From contig NZ_NJIH01000010.1 in assembly GCF_002209565.1 (NCBI RefSeq), forward strand, positions 62,001-126,000: 64,000 nt of DNA, written 5' to 3'. The notes below the pieces were generated by a model that saw only the letters and a list, made by a program, of their open reading frames with translations, did no database searches and was not told the origin of the DNA. Source of the DNA: Candidimonas nitroreducens (GTDB lineage Bacteria; Pseudomonadota; Gammaproteobacteria; Burkholderiales; Burkholderiaceae_B). Below, piece after piece: positions 43,128 to 51,680 of this stretch. Within the stretch, counting starts at the first letter, position 1; every line of letters starts with the position of its first letter. Position numbers and translations under genes: made by a program.

Positions 43128-43143
43128 TTGCATACGTATGCAA
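43128..43143. promoter_or_regulatory. Palindromic candidate operator before the HisD-like operon
   Basis: TTGCATACGTATGCAA is a perfect 16-bp palindrome 47 bp upstream of the HisD-like start. It has the same TGCAT arms as the other LacI sites in the window but a different centre (ACGT instead of TCGA), fitting the second LacI. Confidence 0.6.
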
Positions 43144-43221
43144 ATAGGTATAAACCCTAGGCAAGCACGCCACGACAAAATCCTTATTCGTCGCCGCTCC
43201 GATACTCCCCGGCTGTCGCCA

Positions 43222-43256
43222 AAATAAAAGCCACAGATACTCCGTGGCTTTTATTT
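43222..43256. terminator. Bidirectional-looking terminator after pnp
   Basis: A perfect 13-bp stem (AAATAAAAGCCAC / GTGGCTTTTATTT) with a 9-base loop. A- and T-rich arms let it work on either strand; it lies 63 bp after the pnp stop. Confidence 0.85.
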
Positions 43257-43318
43257 GTAATCCGGAAGAGGCTGCAATACTGCCCGCAGCCCCGCCCGGG
43301 TTTCTTCGCTGATTTGCC

Positions 43319-45475
43319 TTAGGCGGCGGTTCCCGAGTTGGCCGTGACGGGGCCTTGCGGGCCGCCCTGGGCCTCGATGCCGCCGATGGCCTTCATGGAC
43401 AGGCGCAGGCGGCCCTTGTCGTCGGCCTCGATGACCTTGATGCGCACGACCTGGCCCACCTTCAGCACATCGTTGATGTTGGCGATGCGGTAGTTGGCGA
43501 TTTCGGAAATGTGCAGCAGGCCGTCGCGGCCGGGCAGCACCTGCACGATGGCGCCGAAGTCCAGCAAGCGCAGCACCGGGCCTTCATACTCTTGGCCGAC
43601 TTCGACGTCGGCGGTAAGTTCCTTGATGCGGCGCTCGGCTTCGCGGGCCTTGTCCAGGTCGGCGCTGGAGATGGTGATGAGGCCATCGTCGCCAATGTCG
43701 ATCTGGGTGCCGGTTTCTTCGGTCAGGGCGCGGATGGTGGCCCCGCCCTTGCCGATCACGTCGCGGATCTTCTCGGGGTTGATCTTGACCGAGAGCATGC
43801 GCGGCGCGAATTCCGACAGCTCGGTGCGCGAGCCTTCCAGCGCATCGCGCATCTTGCCCAGGATGTGCATGCGGCCTTCGCGGGCCTGCGACAGCGCCAC
43901 CTGCATGATTTCCTTGGTGATGCCCTGGATCTTGATGTCCATCTGCAGGGCAGTGATGCCATGCACGGTGCCCGCCACCTTGAAGTCCATGTCGCCCAGG
44001 TGATCTTCGTCGCCCAGGATGTCGGTCAGCACGGCGAACTTGCCGCCGTCCTTGATCAGGCCCATGGCCACGCCGGCCACGTGTTCCTTGATGGGCACGC
44101 CGGCGTCCATCATGGCCAGCGAGCCGCCGCACACCGACGCCATCGACGACGAGCCGTTGGATTCGGTAATTTCGGAGACCACGCGGATCGTGTACTGGAA
44201 GTCTTGCGCTTCGGGCAGCAGCGAGATCAGCGCGCGCTTGGCCAGGCGGCCGTGGCCGATTTCGCGGCGCTTGGGCACGCCGAAGCGGCCGGTTTCGCCG
44301 GTGGCGAACGGCGGCATGTTGTAGTGGAGCATGAAGCGGTCGCGGTGCTCGCCCATGATCGAGTCGATGATTTGTTCGTCCTGCTTGGTGCCCAGGGTGG
44401 CGACCACCAGGGCCTGCGTTTCACCGCGGGTGAACAGAGCGCTGCCGTGGGCGCGCGGCAGCACGCCCAGGCGGATCGAGATCGGGCGCACGGTGCGCGT
44501 GTCGCGGCCGTCGATGCGGGCCTCGCCATTGAGGATCTGGCCGCGCACGATGCGCGCTTCCAGGTCGAACAGGATGTTGTCGACTTCGACGCCATCGGGC
44601 TCGGCTTCGCCGCGGGCGGCGGCCTGCTCGGCCAGCTTGGCCTTGACGTCGGCGTAGACTTCACGCAGCTTGGTGGTACGGGCCTGCTTCTCGCGGATCT
44701 GGTAGACGGCGGTCAGATTTTCCTGGGCGGCGGCGGAAACGGCGGCGATCAGGGCCTCGTTGCGCGGCGCCGGCTGCCAGTCCCATTCGGGCTTGCCGGC
44801 TTCGGCGACCAGGTCATGTATGGCGTTGATGGCGGCCTGCATCTGCTCGTGGCCGAAAACCACGCCGCCCAGCATTACGTCTTCGGACAGCTGCTTGGCT
44901 TCGGATTCGACCATCAGCACGGCGGCCTCGGTGCCGGCCACCACCAGGTTCATGGACGAATCCTTGAGCTGCGCGGTGGTGGGGTTGAGCACGTACTGGC
45001 CATCGACATAGCCGACGCGGGCCGCGCCGATCGGGCCGTTGAAGGGGATGCCGGAGATGGCCAGCGCGGCCGACGCGCCGATCATCGCGGGAATGTCGGG
45101 ATCGACCTCGGGGTTGACCGAAACGGTGTGGATGATGACTTGCACATCGTTGTAGAAGCCCTCGGGGAACAAGGGGCGCAGCGGCCGGTCGATCAGGCGC
45201 GAGGTAAGGGTTTCTTTTTCCGAGGGCTTGCCTTCGCGCTTGAAGAAGCCGCCCGGGATGCGGCCGGCCGCGTAGGTCTTTTCGACATAGTCGACCGTCA
45301 GGGGGAAGAAGTCTTGGCCGGGCCGGGGTTTCTTGGCAGCGACCACGGTAGCCAGCACCACGGTGTCGTCGACCGACACCAGCACGGCGCCCGACGCCTG
45401 TCGGGCCATTTCGCCCGTTTCCAGCACGACCGTATGCTGGCCGTACTGGAACGATTTCGTCACTTTATTGAACAT
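43319..45475 (-). CDS. pnp: Polyribonucleotide nucleotidyltransferase (PNPase)
   Basis: A 718-residue PNPase, the normal length. Two RNase PH domains (about 1-230 and 310-545), KH domain with [17 protein letters not shown] (about 565), and C-terminal S1 domain ([28 protein letters not shown] segment near 625-690). It degrades RNA 3' to 5' with phosphate and works with the degradosome. ATG 45475 ([12 protein letters not shown]) is the family start; a GTG lies one codon earlier. It follows rpsO with a hairpin between, as in most proteobacteria. Confidence 0.98.
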   Translation of the reverse strand: MFNKVTKSFQYGQHTVVLETGEMARQASGAVLVSVDDTVVLATVVAAKKPRPGQDFFPLTVDYVEKTYAAGRIPGGFFKREGKPSEKETLTSRLIDRPLRPLFPEGFYNDVQVIIHTVSVNPEVDPDIPAMIGASAALAISGIPFNGPIGAARVGYVDGQYVLNPTTAQLKDSSMNLVVAGTEAAVLMVESEAKQLSEDVMLGGVVFGHEQMQAAINAIHDLVAEAGKPEWDWQPAPRNEALIAAVSAAAQENLTAVYQIREKQARTTKLREVYADVKAKLAEQAAARGEAEPDGVEVDNILFDLEARIVRGQILNGEARIDGRDTRTVRPISIRLGVLPRAHGSALFTRGETQALVVATLGTKQDEQIIDSIMGEHRDRFMLHYNMPPFATGETGRFGVPKRREIGHGRLAKRALISLLPEAQDFQYTIRVVSEITESNGSSSMASVCGGSLAMMDAGVPIKEHVAGVAMGLIKDGGKFAVLTDILGDEDHLGDMDFKVAGTVHGITALQMDIKIQGITKEIMQVALSQAREGRMHILGKMRDALEGSRTELSEFAPRMLSVKINPEKIRDVIGKGGATIRALTEETGTQIDIGDDGLITISSADLDKAREAERRIKELTADVEVGQEYEGPVLRLLDFGAIVQVLPGRDGLLHISEIANYRIANINDVLKVGQVVRIKVIEADDKGRLRLSMKAIGGIEAQGGPQGPVTANSGTAA

Positions 45476-45586
45476 CACACAATATCCTTACTATAGAAAA
45501 GGTGCCGCATGTGCCGCTTGCACGGCCGAGCCCGTATGAGCCCCTGCGAACCCTGCTTCGTATCGGCGAGCCGGCCCGGAAACAAA

Positions 45587-45629
45587 AAACCGTGGACGCC
45601 GCGACATTCCATCGCAGCGTCCACGGTTT
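45587..45629 (-). terminator. rpsO-pnp intergenic hairpin terminator
   Basis: A 13-bp stem (AAACCGTGGACGC / GCGTCCACGGTTT); on the minus strand it is followed by TTTTT. It lies 24 bp after the rpsO stop and should partly terminate transcription or be a processing site before pnp. Confidence 0.8.
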
Positions 45630-45652
45630 GCATCAGCGAGCCCGCCGCGGGA

Positions 45653-45922
45653 TCACTTACGCAGACCGAGCTTTTCGATCAGCGTGCGATACGAATCGGG
45701 ATTGCGGCCCTTGAGGTAATCGAGCAGTTTGCGGCGGCGGCTGACCATACGCAGCAGGCCGCGGCGCGAATGGTGGTCTTTCATGTGAGTCTTGAAATGG
45801 CCGGTCAGCTCGTTGATGCGAGCCGTCAGCAGCGCTACTTGTACTTCGGGGGAGCCGGTATCGCCCTGGGCGCGTTGATATTGCGCGACGATATCGGATT
45901 TCTTGATGTCGGAAACAGACAT
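45653..45922 (-). CDS. rpsO: Ribosomal protein uS15
   Basis: An 89-residue S15 of standard length. Hallmarks: [24 protein letters not shown] (shown as [14 protein letters not shown] and LTGHFKTH), [22 protein letters not shown] and the C-terminal LIEKLGLRK. It binds 16S rRNA early in 30S assembly. It lies upstream of pnp on the same strand. Confidence 0.98.
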   Translation of the reverse strand: MSVSDIKKSDIVAQYQRAQGDTGSPEVQVALLTARINELTGHFKTHMKDHHSRRGLLRMVSRRRKLLDYLKGRNPDSYRTLIEKLGLRK

Positions 45923-46149
45923 TTATGGCCTCTTTGACTGGCGTCAGGGCCGAGGTGCCCTGACGTGGCGTTAATGAACAAAACAATAGCTATGGATACA
46001 ACTGGGTGTTCCCGGCACAACCACGCGCGGCCTGCACTGCGGCCGCCCACGAACAGGCGCATACATGCCCCGCCCGCTTTGTTTGCTCGGAAACCGTGGC
46101 ATTATAGCGGATTAGCCGGCAATGCGCCCCTGAGCGGGCGCCCAGGCCC

Positions 46150-46896
46150 TCAGTTCGACCAGCCCCCATCCATGACATGGATTGTCCCGGTCGTGAAGCC
46201 TGCCTCGTCCGAAGCCAGATAGGCCGCCAGCGCGGCGACCTCTTCCGCCGTGCCCAGGCGCCCGATCGGCTGGCGCGCGACGAAGGCGGCTTCGATGTCG
46301 CCCGGGCTTTTGCGGTATTTGGCGGCCTGCATGGCAATGCGCTCTTTCAAGGAAGGCGATGCGATGGTGCCGGGGCAAATGGCGTTGCAGCGTATGCCGC
46401 TGGACACGAAGTCAATCGCGACGGATTTGGTCAAACCGATGACCGCCGCCTTCGAAGTCCCGTACACAAAACGATTATTCCCCCCTTTTACGCTCGAGAC
46501 CACCGAAGACATATTGACAATCGAGCCGCTGCGCTTTTCCAGCATGCCGGGCAGGAAGGCCCGGATGGTGTGATACATCGAGCGCACATTCAGAGTCATG
46601 GAGAACTCCCAGGCATCGGGATCCGTATCGAGGATAGTGCCATCGTGCACATAGCCGGCGCAATTGAACAGGACATCGATCGGGCCCAGCTTGCCGGCCA
46701 GGGCCCGAACGGCGGCCTCGTCGGTAACATCCAAGGTCTCTGTATGGCAGCCCTGCAGGCCGGCAAGCGATTTCTGCTTGATATCCGTGGCAATGACGGT
46801 CGCCCCTTCCCGGGCGAACAGGCTTGCCGTCGCACGCCCGATACCTTGTCCGGCCGCGCTTACCACGGCCAACTTTCCTGCTAGACGACCTGCCAT
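46150..46896 (-). CDS. Short-chain dehydrogenase (DHRS6 / deoxy-fuconate dehydrogenase-like)
   Basis: A 248-residue SDR. The cofactor loop is AAGQGIG instead of TGxxxGxG, as in the 3-hydroxybutyrate / 2-keto-3-deoxy-L-fuconate dehydrogenase group. The group's long motif NRFVYGTSKAAVIGLTKSVA with catalytic Tyr and Lys, and CNAICPGTIASPSL, are present. GGAGG precedes ATG 46896, so the upstream frame is rejected. It follows the metallophosphoesterase gene by 60 bp as the last gene of a five-gene run, suggesting oxidation of a hydroxy acid or deoxy-sugar acid released upstream. Confidence 0.9.
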   Translation of the reverse strand: MAGRLAGKLAVVSAAGQGIGRATASLFAREGATVIATDIKQKSLAGLQGCHTETLDVTDEAAVRALAGKLGPIDVLFNCAGYVHDGTILDTDPDAWEFSMTLNVRSMYHTIRAFLPGMLEKRSGSIVNMSSVVSSVKGGNNRFVYGTSKAAVIGLTKSVAIDFVSSGIRCNAICPGTIASPSLKERIAMQAAKYRKSPGDIEAAFVARQPIGRLGTAEEVAALAAYLASDEAGFTTGTIHVMDGGWSN

Positions 46897-46956
46897 TGCT
46901 GCTCCTCCCAGGGCCAGATAGTGGTTTTCCATATAGTGGTCGGACACCGGGCTCTA

Positions 46957-49014
46957 TCAGCCCGGCGCGACCACGGCGATATATTTGGGCCACGGCTCGA
47001 TGCGGGCGCCGCTATTTTGACGGCCGGACACGTCCGAGCCGGCGATGCACTGCTCTTGCCCGCCCAGCAAATCGATCAAACGCAGACGCGTGGCGCCGCA
47101 GGCCCAAGCGGGCCAGGCATCCGTCGCATGGCTCCCCGCCTCGGCCGAAGACAGGAGAAGGTCATGGCTGCCCGCTCGCAATTGCGCATGCCAGCCGGAA
47201 GCACCGTGCGCCGCCCCCGATACGTATACGGGCCGGGAATCCAGCTCGCTGAACAGACGATGAGTATTGCGGATCAGCCGCCCCGCGGGCCGGGGGTCGT
47301 AGTGGCGATCCACCACCCCGTGGCGCGGGTAGTAGCCGCGATCCAGGTCGGCAAACATGTCGAGCATGATCTTGCAGCCGGGTATGGTCGCGGCGGCCAG
47401 CAGCTTGAGCATGTAGCCGGCTATACCCTCGTCGTCAGCGTTGCAGGGCCCCGGATCCGAGGCCGCCCAGCTGGCGGTCAGTATTGCCGTCGGCCCCGAG
47501 CCGCCCAGCGCGGTGCGCGCCGCCAGGGCTGCCGCACACGGGTCATCCGATGAGGTAGTCCGGTAAACGACACCGTATGGCTGCTGCCCGCGGGCTGCAG
47601 CCGTTTCCATGAGCGAGGCCACCTTTTGCCTGTCGCTCTCGACCAGAAAGCCCGCAGCCAGGAAATGCGGGTAGTTGATCTGCTCGTGGCGATATTGGGC
47701 CGAATTCTCGAACTTGGCAACGGCGACACTGACGCGCCGGCCCGGAAACTTTTCAAGCAAGGCGAGCAAGTCTGCAACCTGGCCAAAGGGAACCACAATT
47801 TCCCAACAATGCAATATTGCCGCATTGCCCTCGATGAAATCGATATCTACACCACTGGGCAAGCCCCTGGACTGGACATGAATCTGATACCCGAGGCGGC
47901 TCAAAAGCACGATCCGCTCGTGGCTGCCTGCATCACGCAAATCGTCCAGAAACACGCGCGCGGATTTAATTCCCAGATGCCACATGCCTTCAAGCGCGAA
48001 ATCAGAGCGCACACGCTTGCGTATGAATTCGTCAGTGGTGTTGTTCGCGGATATTGTGCTTATCTGCGCCCACTGATGCCGCAACGTCACCCCCAACCCA
48101 GGCCCATCGGCGCAAAAAACGGACGAGGGCATGACATCGGCGGCCCTGTCGTGATCGGCGCCGGTAACCCCATAGCTGCGCACATAATGAACGTGATGGC
48201 CGGCGGGCATGACATCGACCAAGAGGAAACCCAGTTTTGCCGGCTCGTTGCGGCCGAACTCCGCCTGCTCTGCAGGGGCGATCTGGAACAGCTCGGCATA
48301 GTCGCGGCGCACAAAGGAAGTCGACGGCAGAATATAGAAATGCGCGTCTTTGCGCTGGTTGTAGAAAAAATTATGCACGTGCCCGGAAAAGACTCCTTCG
48401 ATGCCATAGCGGTCTATGCAGTCCAGCAGCCAGCCCCGGGCGGGCTCGTCGATATTGTCGTAATGGCTGGCCTCGTGCTCGTCGAGCAGGTAAACCGGGT
48501 AATGCGTGACTAGAAAAATACGCTTGCCCTGCACCGTCCGCAGGTGGGATTCCAGCCACTCGCGCTGCTGCCTTTCGATGTCATGGCCGGAATTCAATAT
48601 GGGCGAATTGATGAAAACGAAGTGGCAGCCTTTGTGCTCGATACCCTGGTATGCGGGCCCGTAATACTGCTCGTACAACTTGGTGCATTCGGGCGTCGCA
48701 GCCGGGGCCGGCATCCACGTCGACGGCTTGTCGCCGATATCCTGGTTGCCCGGCGTAGAGTAAATGGGCATCTGCAAGGGGCGATAGATGGACTTGGACA
48801 CGGCCGCGGCATTGTCAAAGTGAGGCCCGAATGCGGGGACGTGAAGTATGTCTCCACAATGGATGACAAAATCGGGCTTGCTGGCATTAAGCATGCTTAC
48901 AACGGCGGCATTGCGCATGTTGTTGCGCGTCGAACTACCCGTTGGTTCGGGCTCTATATGCGAATCCGCAATGACCGCGAACCGAAACAAAGGCGACTGC
49001 ATGCGATGTTCCAT
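46957..49014 (-). CDS. Calcineurin-like metallophosphoesterase fused to a large unassigned C-terminal domain
   Basis: A 685-residue cytosolic protein without signal peptide. Residues 10-260 hold the complete dinuclear-metal site: Asp17-x-His19 (ADSHIEP), Asp55 (GDILH), Asn90 (GNQD), His171 (THYPVY), His212 and His214 (GHVH). Residues about 350-685 form a second domain of alternating strands and helices (FALEGMWHLGIKSARVFLDD, RIVLLSRLGYQIHV, ALLEKFPGRRVSVAVAKF, GPTAILTASWA, GCKIMLDMFADLDRGY) that I read as a possible TIM-like barrel, but no family was recognised. GGAAG precedes the ATG. Gene order RraA-IclR-Bug-this-SDR makes it a catabolic enzyme candidate rather than a housekeeping nuclease. 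The ester cleaved is unknown. Confidence 0.85.
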   Translation of the reverse strand: MEHRMQSPLFRFAVIADSHIEPEPTGSSTRNNMRNAAVVSMLNASKPDFVIHCGDILHVPAFGPHFDNAAAVSKSIYRPLQMPIYSTPGNQDIGDKPSTWMPAPAATPECTKLYEQYYGPAYQGIEHKGCHFVFINSPILNSGHDIERQQREWLESHLRTVQGKRIFLVTHYPVYLLDEHEASHYDNIDEPARGWLLDCIDRYGIEGVFSGHVHNFFYNQRKDAHFYILPSTSFVRRDYAELFQIAPAEQAEFGRNEPAKLGFLLVDVMPAGHHVHYVRSYGVTGADHDRAADVMPSSVFCADGPGLGVTLRHQWAQISTISANNTTDEFIRKRVRSDFALEGMWHLGIKSARVFLDDLRDAGSHERIVLLSRLGYQIHVQSRGLPSGVDIDFIEGNAAILHCWEIVVPFGQVADLLALLEKFPGRRVSVAVAKFENSAQYRHEQINYPHFLAAGFLVESDRQKVASLMETAAARGQQPYGVVYRTTSSDDPCAAALAARTALGGSGPTAILTASWAASDPGPCNADDEGIAGYMLKLLAAATIPGCKIMLDMFADLDRGYYPRHGVVDRHYDPRPAGRLIRNTHRLFSELDSRPVYVSGAAHGASGWHAQLRAGSHDLLLSSAEAGSHATDAWPAWACGATRLRLIDLLGGQEQCIAGSDVSGRQNSGARIEPWPKYIAVVAPG

Positions 49015-49059
49015 TAAACACTTCCGGTTAAGGCGCCACAGGAATGCAGGCGCCCGGCG

Positions 49060-50067
49060 CTATTGAGCGTGAAGCGAATCAATAACCTTGGACCAGCTTG
49101 AAATCTCGTCGCCCAGAAACTTCTTGAGATAAGCCGGGGTGCTGACTACAGGGTAATTGCCGGCAGCGGAGATTTTGTTGCGGATTTCAGGCTTGTCCAT
49201 GGCATGCTTGGCTGCCAGATAGATTTTTTGAACAATGGGCTGCGGCAGGTCTTTCGGAGCGAACAATGCCAGCCAGCTCGATATTTCGAACCCGGGCAGG
49301 CCAGCCTCCGAGAAGGTGGGCACGTCCGGAAACCTGTCCCATCGCTTGGGCAGGGCGATCGCCAGGATCTTGAGGTCTTTGCTCTTGACGAACGGCAGCA
49401 CGGCCGAAATATTATTGAACGAAACCTGCACGCGGCCCGCGACCAGCTCGGGGATCAGCGCATTCTGCCCTTTGTAAGGCACGTGCACGATGCGGCTGTC
49501 GGTAACTTTATTGAACAGCACCCCCGCCAAATGCTGGGTCGTACCTACCCCGCTGCTGCCGTAATTCAGTTTTCCCGGATTCTGATGGGCGTACTGAATG
49601 AAAGACTTCACAGAATCGGCCGGTACGCTTCGAGGAACAACCATTACCGAAGGCACCATCGTCAGCAACGAGATCGGCGTGAAGTCTTTCACGGGATCAA
49701 ACGGCGTGTTTTCGATCAGGCGCTTGTTGATTGCCAGCGAAGCGCTGGCCAGGAGTATCGTGTATCCGTCGGGCTTGGCTCTGGCTACATAATTCATGCC
49801 TATATTCGCGCTGGCCCCCGGCTTGTACTCGATGATGATGGGCTGGCCCAGGGTTCTGGACATATCGTCCCCAATCAGGCGGGCGACGACGTCGGGGGCC
49901 CCGCCCGGCGGGAATGGCACGATCAGACGTATGGGGCGGCTCGGATATGACGCGGGGCTGGCCGCGGCATAGCCCATCGGCAACAGCGCCAATATGCCGC
50001 CGCACAGCATGGTCAGCCTTTTCAGAGTATTGCGTTTCCTTGTAATAGATTCGTGCAGCGCAGACAT
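49060..50067 (-). CDS. Bug/TctC-family periplasmic solute receptor
   Basis: A 335-residue receptor with signal peptide (LTMLCGGILALLPMGYAAAS, residues about 18-37). Signatures: LIVPFPPGGAPDVVARLIGD, EYKPGASANIGMN, PDGYTILLAS, HVPYKGQNALIPELVAGRVQVSFN. It has a near-perfect AAGGAGG ribosome-binding site. It starts directly after the IclR stop codon (one base between) and precedes the metallophosphoesterase gene by 45 bp, so it probably binds the compound that the operon degrades. Confidence 0.94.
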   Translation of the reverse strand: MSALHESITRKRNTLKRLTMLCGGILALLPMGYAAASPASYPSRPIRLIVPFPPGGAPDVVARLIGDDMSRTLGQPIIIEYKPGASANIGMNYVARAKPDGYTILLASASLAINKRLIENTPFDPVKDFTPISLLTMVPSVMVVPRSVPADSVKSFIQYAHQNPGKLNYGSSGVGTTQHLAGVLFNKVTDSRIVHVPYKGQNALIPELVAGRVQVSFNNISAVLPFVKSKDLKILAIALPKRWDRFPDVPTFSEAGLPGFEISSWLALFAPKDLPQPIVQKIYLAAKHAMDKPEIRNKISAAGNYPVVSTPAYLKKFLGDEISSWSKVIDSLHAQ

Positions 50068-50068
50068 G

Positions 50069-50860
50069 TCAACTCCTCCTTAATTTTCTGGAAATCAGAT
50101 CGATTTCTCTTTTCAAAGCAGCATCGATGCGGATACGCGCCGCATCGTCAAAGCGGCCGCTGAGCCCCGATACACTGATGGCCCCCAGCACGTCGCCCGA
50201 ATCGCTCAAAATTGCGCGCCCTATGCAGCAGGCGCCGACTTCGTTTTCTTCGAGATCCAGCGCCGGTGCGCCTTGCCGTATCAGATCAAGCTGAGCGTAC
50301 AAGGCGGCAACGTCCGTAACCGTCGAGCCGGTCAATGCAGGCAAAGGCCCGTCTTCGCAAATATGGCGCCGCTGCACTTCGGGCAGGTAAGCCAGCATGG
50401 CTTTGCCGCAAGCGGTCGCGTGATAATGAGAATGCGTCCCCACATAATAGGCAGCCCGCAAACCGTAGCTTCCTTCTATGCATTCGATGATTGTCAATTT
50501 GTCGGCTAAAGGTTGAGCGAAATTTATGGTTTCGCGTGTTTCGCTGCAAAGCCGCAAAAGGCTGTCGTAGACCAGATCCCTGAGTTGAAGCTGGCGCTGA
50601 ACCACGCTTCCAAGTTCCAGGTTCTTGAGTCCCAAACGATATTTGCGGTTGTTCTGCCCCCTGCTGACAAAACCCAGGTCTTCCAGGGTCGCCAGAATAT
50701 GAAACGCCGTCGTTTTATGCAGGCCGCTCTGGCGCGATAATTCGGCGATGCCAATTCCGTCTGCCCCCTGGGCAGCGATCAGATCAAGAAGCTGACCGGC
50801 GCGGATTATTGCCTGTATGCGAGGCGCCGCGGCCTTGCTTGCCGACTCCTTGCCTTTCAT
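50069..50860 (-). CDS. IclR-family transcriptional regulator
   Basis: A 263-residue IclR protein. Winged helix-turn-helix GIGIAELSRQSGLHKTTAFH (about 34-53), then the GAF-like effector domain with SHYHATACGKAMLAYLPE and the C-terminal GAISVSGLSGRFDD. The ATG at 50860 shares a base with the stop codon of the preceding rraA-like gene (TAATG), so translation is coupled. An IclR gene inside the operon it probably controls, second in order, implies autoregulation through the palindromes at 51549-51680. Confidence 0.93.
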   Translation of the reverse strand: MKGKESASKAAAPRIQAIIRAGQLLDLIAAQGADGIGIAELSRQSGLHKTTAFHILATLEDLGFVSRGQNNRKYRLGLKNLELGSVVQRQLQLRDLVYDSLLRLCSETRETINFAQPLADKLTIIECIEGSYGLRAAYYVGTHSHYHATACGKAMLAYLPEVQRRHICEDGPLPALTGSTVTDVAALYAQLDLIRQGAPALDLEENEVGACCIGRAILSDSGDVLGAISVSGLSGRFDDAARIRIDAALKREIDLISRKLRRS

Positions 50861-51537
50861 TAGAAAACGCCGTAGCTGCGGTACGTGTCCGCGGCCGACG
50901 CGCCTGTCGCGAGCGCAGCCCTTACCTTGTCTTCCGCACTTGCTTTCGTAGCCGCCTCGCGGACGACAGAGTCGATCATCTTGGCGGGCACAACCACCAC
51001 GCCGTCCGACGCGCCGAGCACGAGGTCGCCCGGCGCGCAATAAACACCCGCGCAAAGAACCGGCTGGTTCAAGGCCACGATTTCCCTGTGATACAGCATG
51101 TCGCTCATGTGGCGGCCCCGGGCGAATACGGGATAACCGGAAGCCAGCACACGATCCGAGTCACGGTAATAGCCATCGATAACGACCCCGTTGCCGCCAC
51201 GGCGCCGGGCCCGCTCGGTACACAGTTCCCCCCAGACACAACAGCCCAAGGTGTCGGTAAGCAATACTTCTCCGGGCGACAGTTGATCGATAGCTTCGAA
51301 CAACAACCCATACTCTTTGCTGGGATCCGGAGCCTGCTCCAAGGGACGGGACGACATGGTTCGTACCACCCCCACCGTTCTCAAGCCAGGGGCGATGCCT
51401 TGCAGGCCGGCATCCATCGTGCGCTGCCTGACGCCACGCTTGTTAAGCACGTCGGACACCGCACACGGGTCAACGCTCAGACACAGCTCCCACAAATCGT
51501 CTTCTACGAACTTGCCGGGCCGATGCATCTCGTACAT
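50860..51537 (-). CDS. RraA-fold protein (aldolase / decarboxylase-like)
   Basis: A 225-residue RraA-fold protein. The signature GNGVVIDGYYRDSDRV (about 115-130) holds the conserved Asp-Gly and Arg-Asp pair of class II pyruvate aldolases. A segment QLSPGEVLLTDTLGCCVWGE and YCAPGDLVLGASDGVVVVP are typical. It starts the five-gene operon; GGAG lies five bases before the ATG. With the phosphoesterase and SDR it could cleave a hydroxy-oxo acid to pyruvate or oxaloacetate. The substrate is unknown. Confidence 0.85.
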   Translation of the reverse strand: MYEMHRPGKFVEDDLWELCLSVDPCAVSDVLNKRGVRQRTMDAGLQGIAPGLRTVGVVRTMSSRPLEQAPDPSKEYGLLFEAIDQLSPGEVLLTDTLGCCVWGELCTERARRRGGNGVVIDGYYRDSDRVLASGYPVFARGRHMSDMLYHREIVALNQPVLCAGVYCAPGDLVLGASDGVVVVPAKMIDSVVREAATKASAEDKVRAALATGASAADTYRSYGVF

Positions 51538-51548
51538 ATCATCTCCGT

Positions 51549-51567
51549 AGTTTTATAATATAAAACT
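51549..51567. promoter_or_regulatory. Palindromic candidate operator, proximal copy
   Basis: AGTTTTATAATATAAAACT is a perfect odd-length palindrome, 12 bp before the rraA-like start. The same 19 bp recurs within 51654-51680. Confidence 0.7.
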
Positions 51568-51653
51568 TATTAATATCAATAACTTGCTTGATAGGCGAAT
51601 ATTATTTCCTATGGCTGCACATGTCAATGTTGTTATGAATTAATTCCTTTTCC

Positions 51654-51680
51654 ATTAAGTTTTATAATATAAAACTTAAT
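51654..51680. promoter_or_regulatory. Palindromic candidate operator, distal copy (27 bp perfect)
   Basis: The 19-bp palindrome of 51549-51567 is repeated at 51658-51676 and extended symmetrically by four more base pairs on each side. Its AT content contrasts strongly with the GC-rich flank. Centres of the two copies are 109 bp apart, about ten helical turns, which permits looping. Confidence 0.7.

Noticed and set aside
43355-45496. A 713-codon open frame on the plus strand antisense to pnp
   Set aside because: It mirrors the codon bias of pnp, has no homology pattern and no ribosome-binding site; typical antisense shadow in GC-rich DNA.
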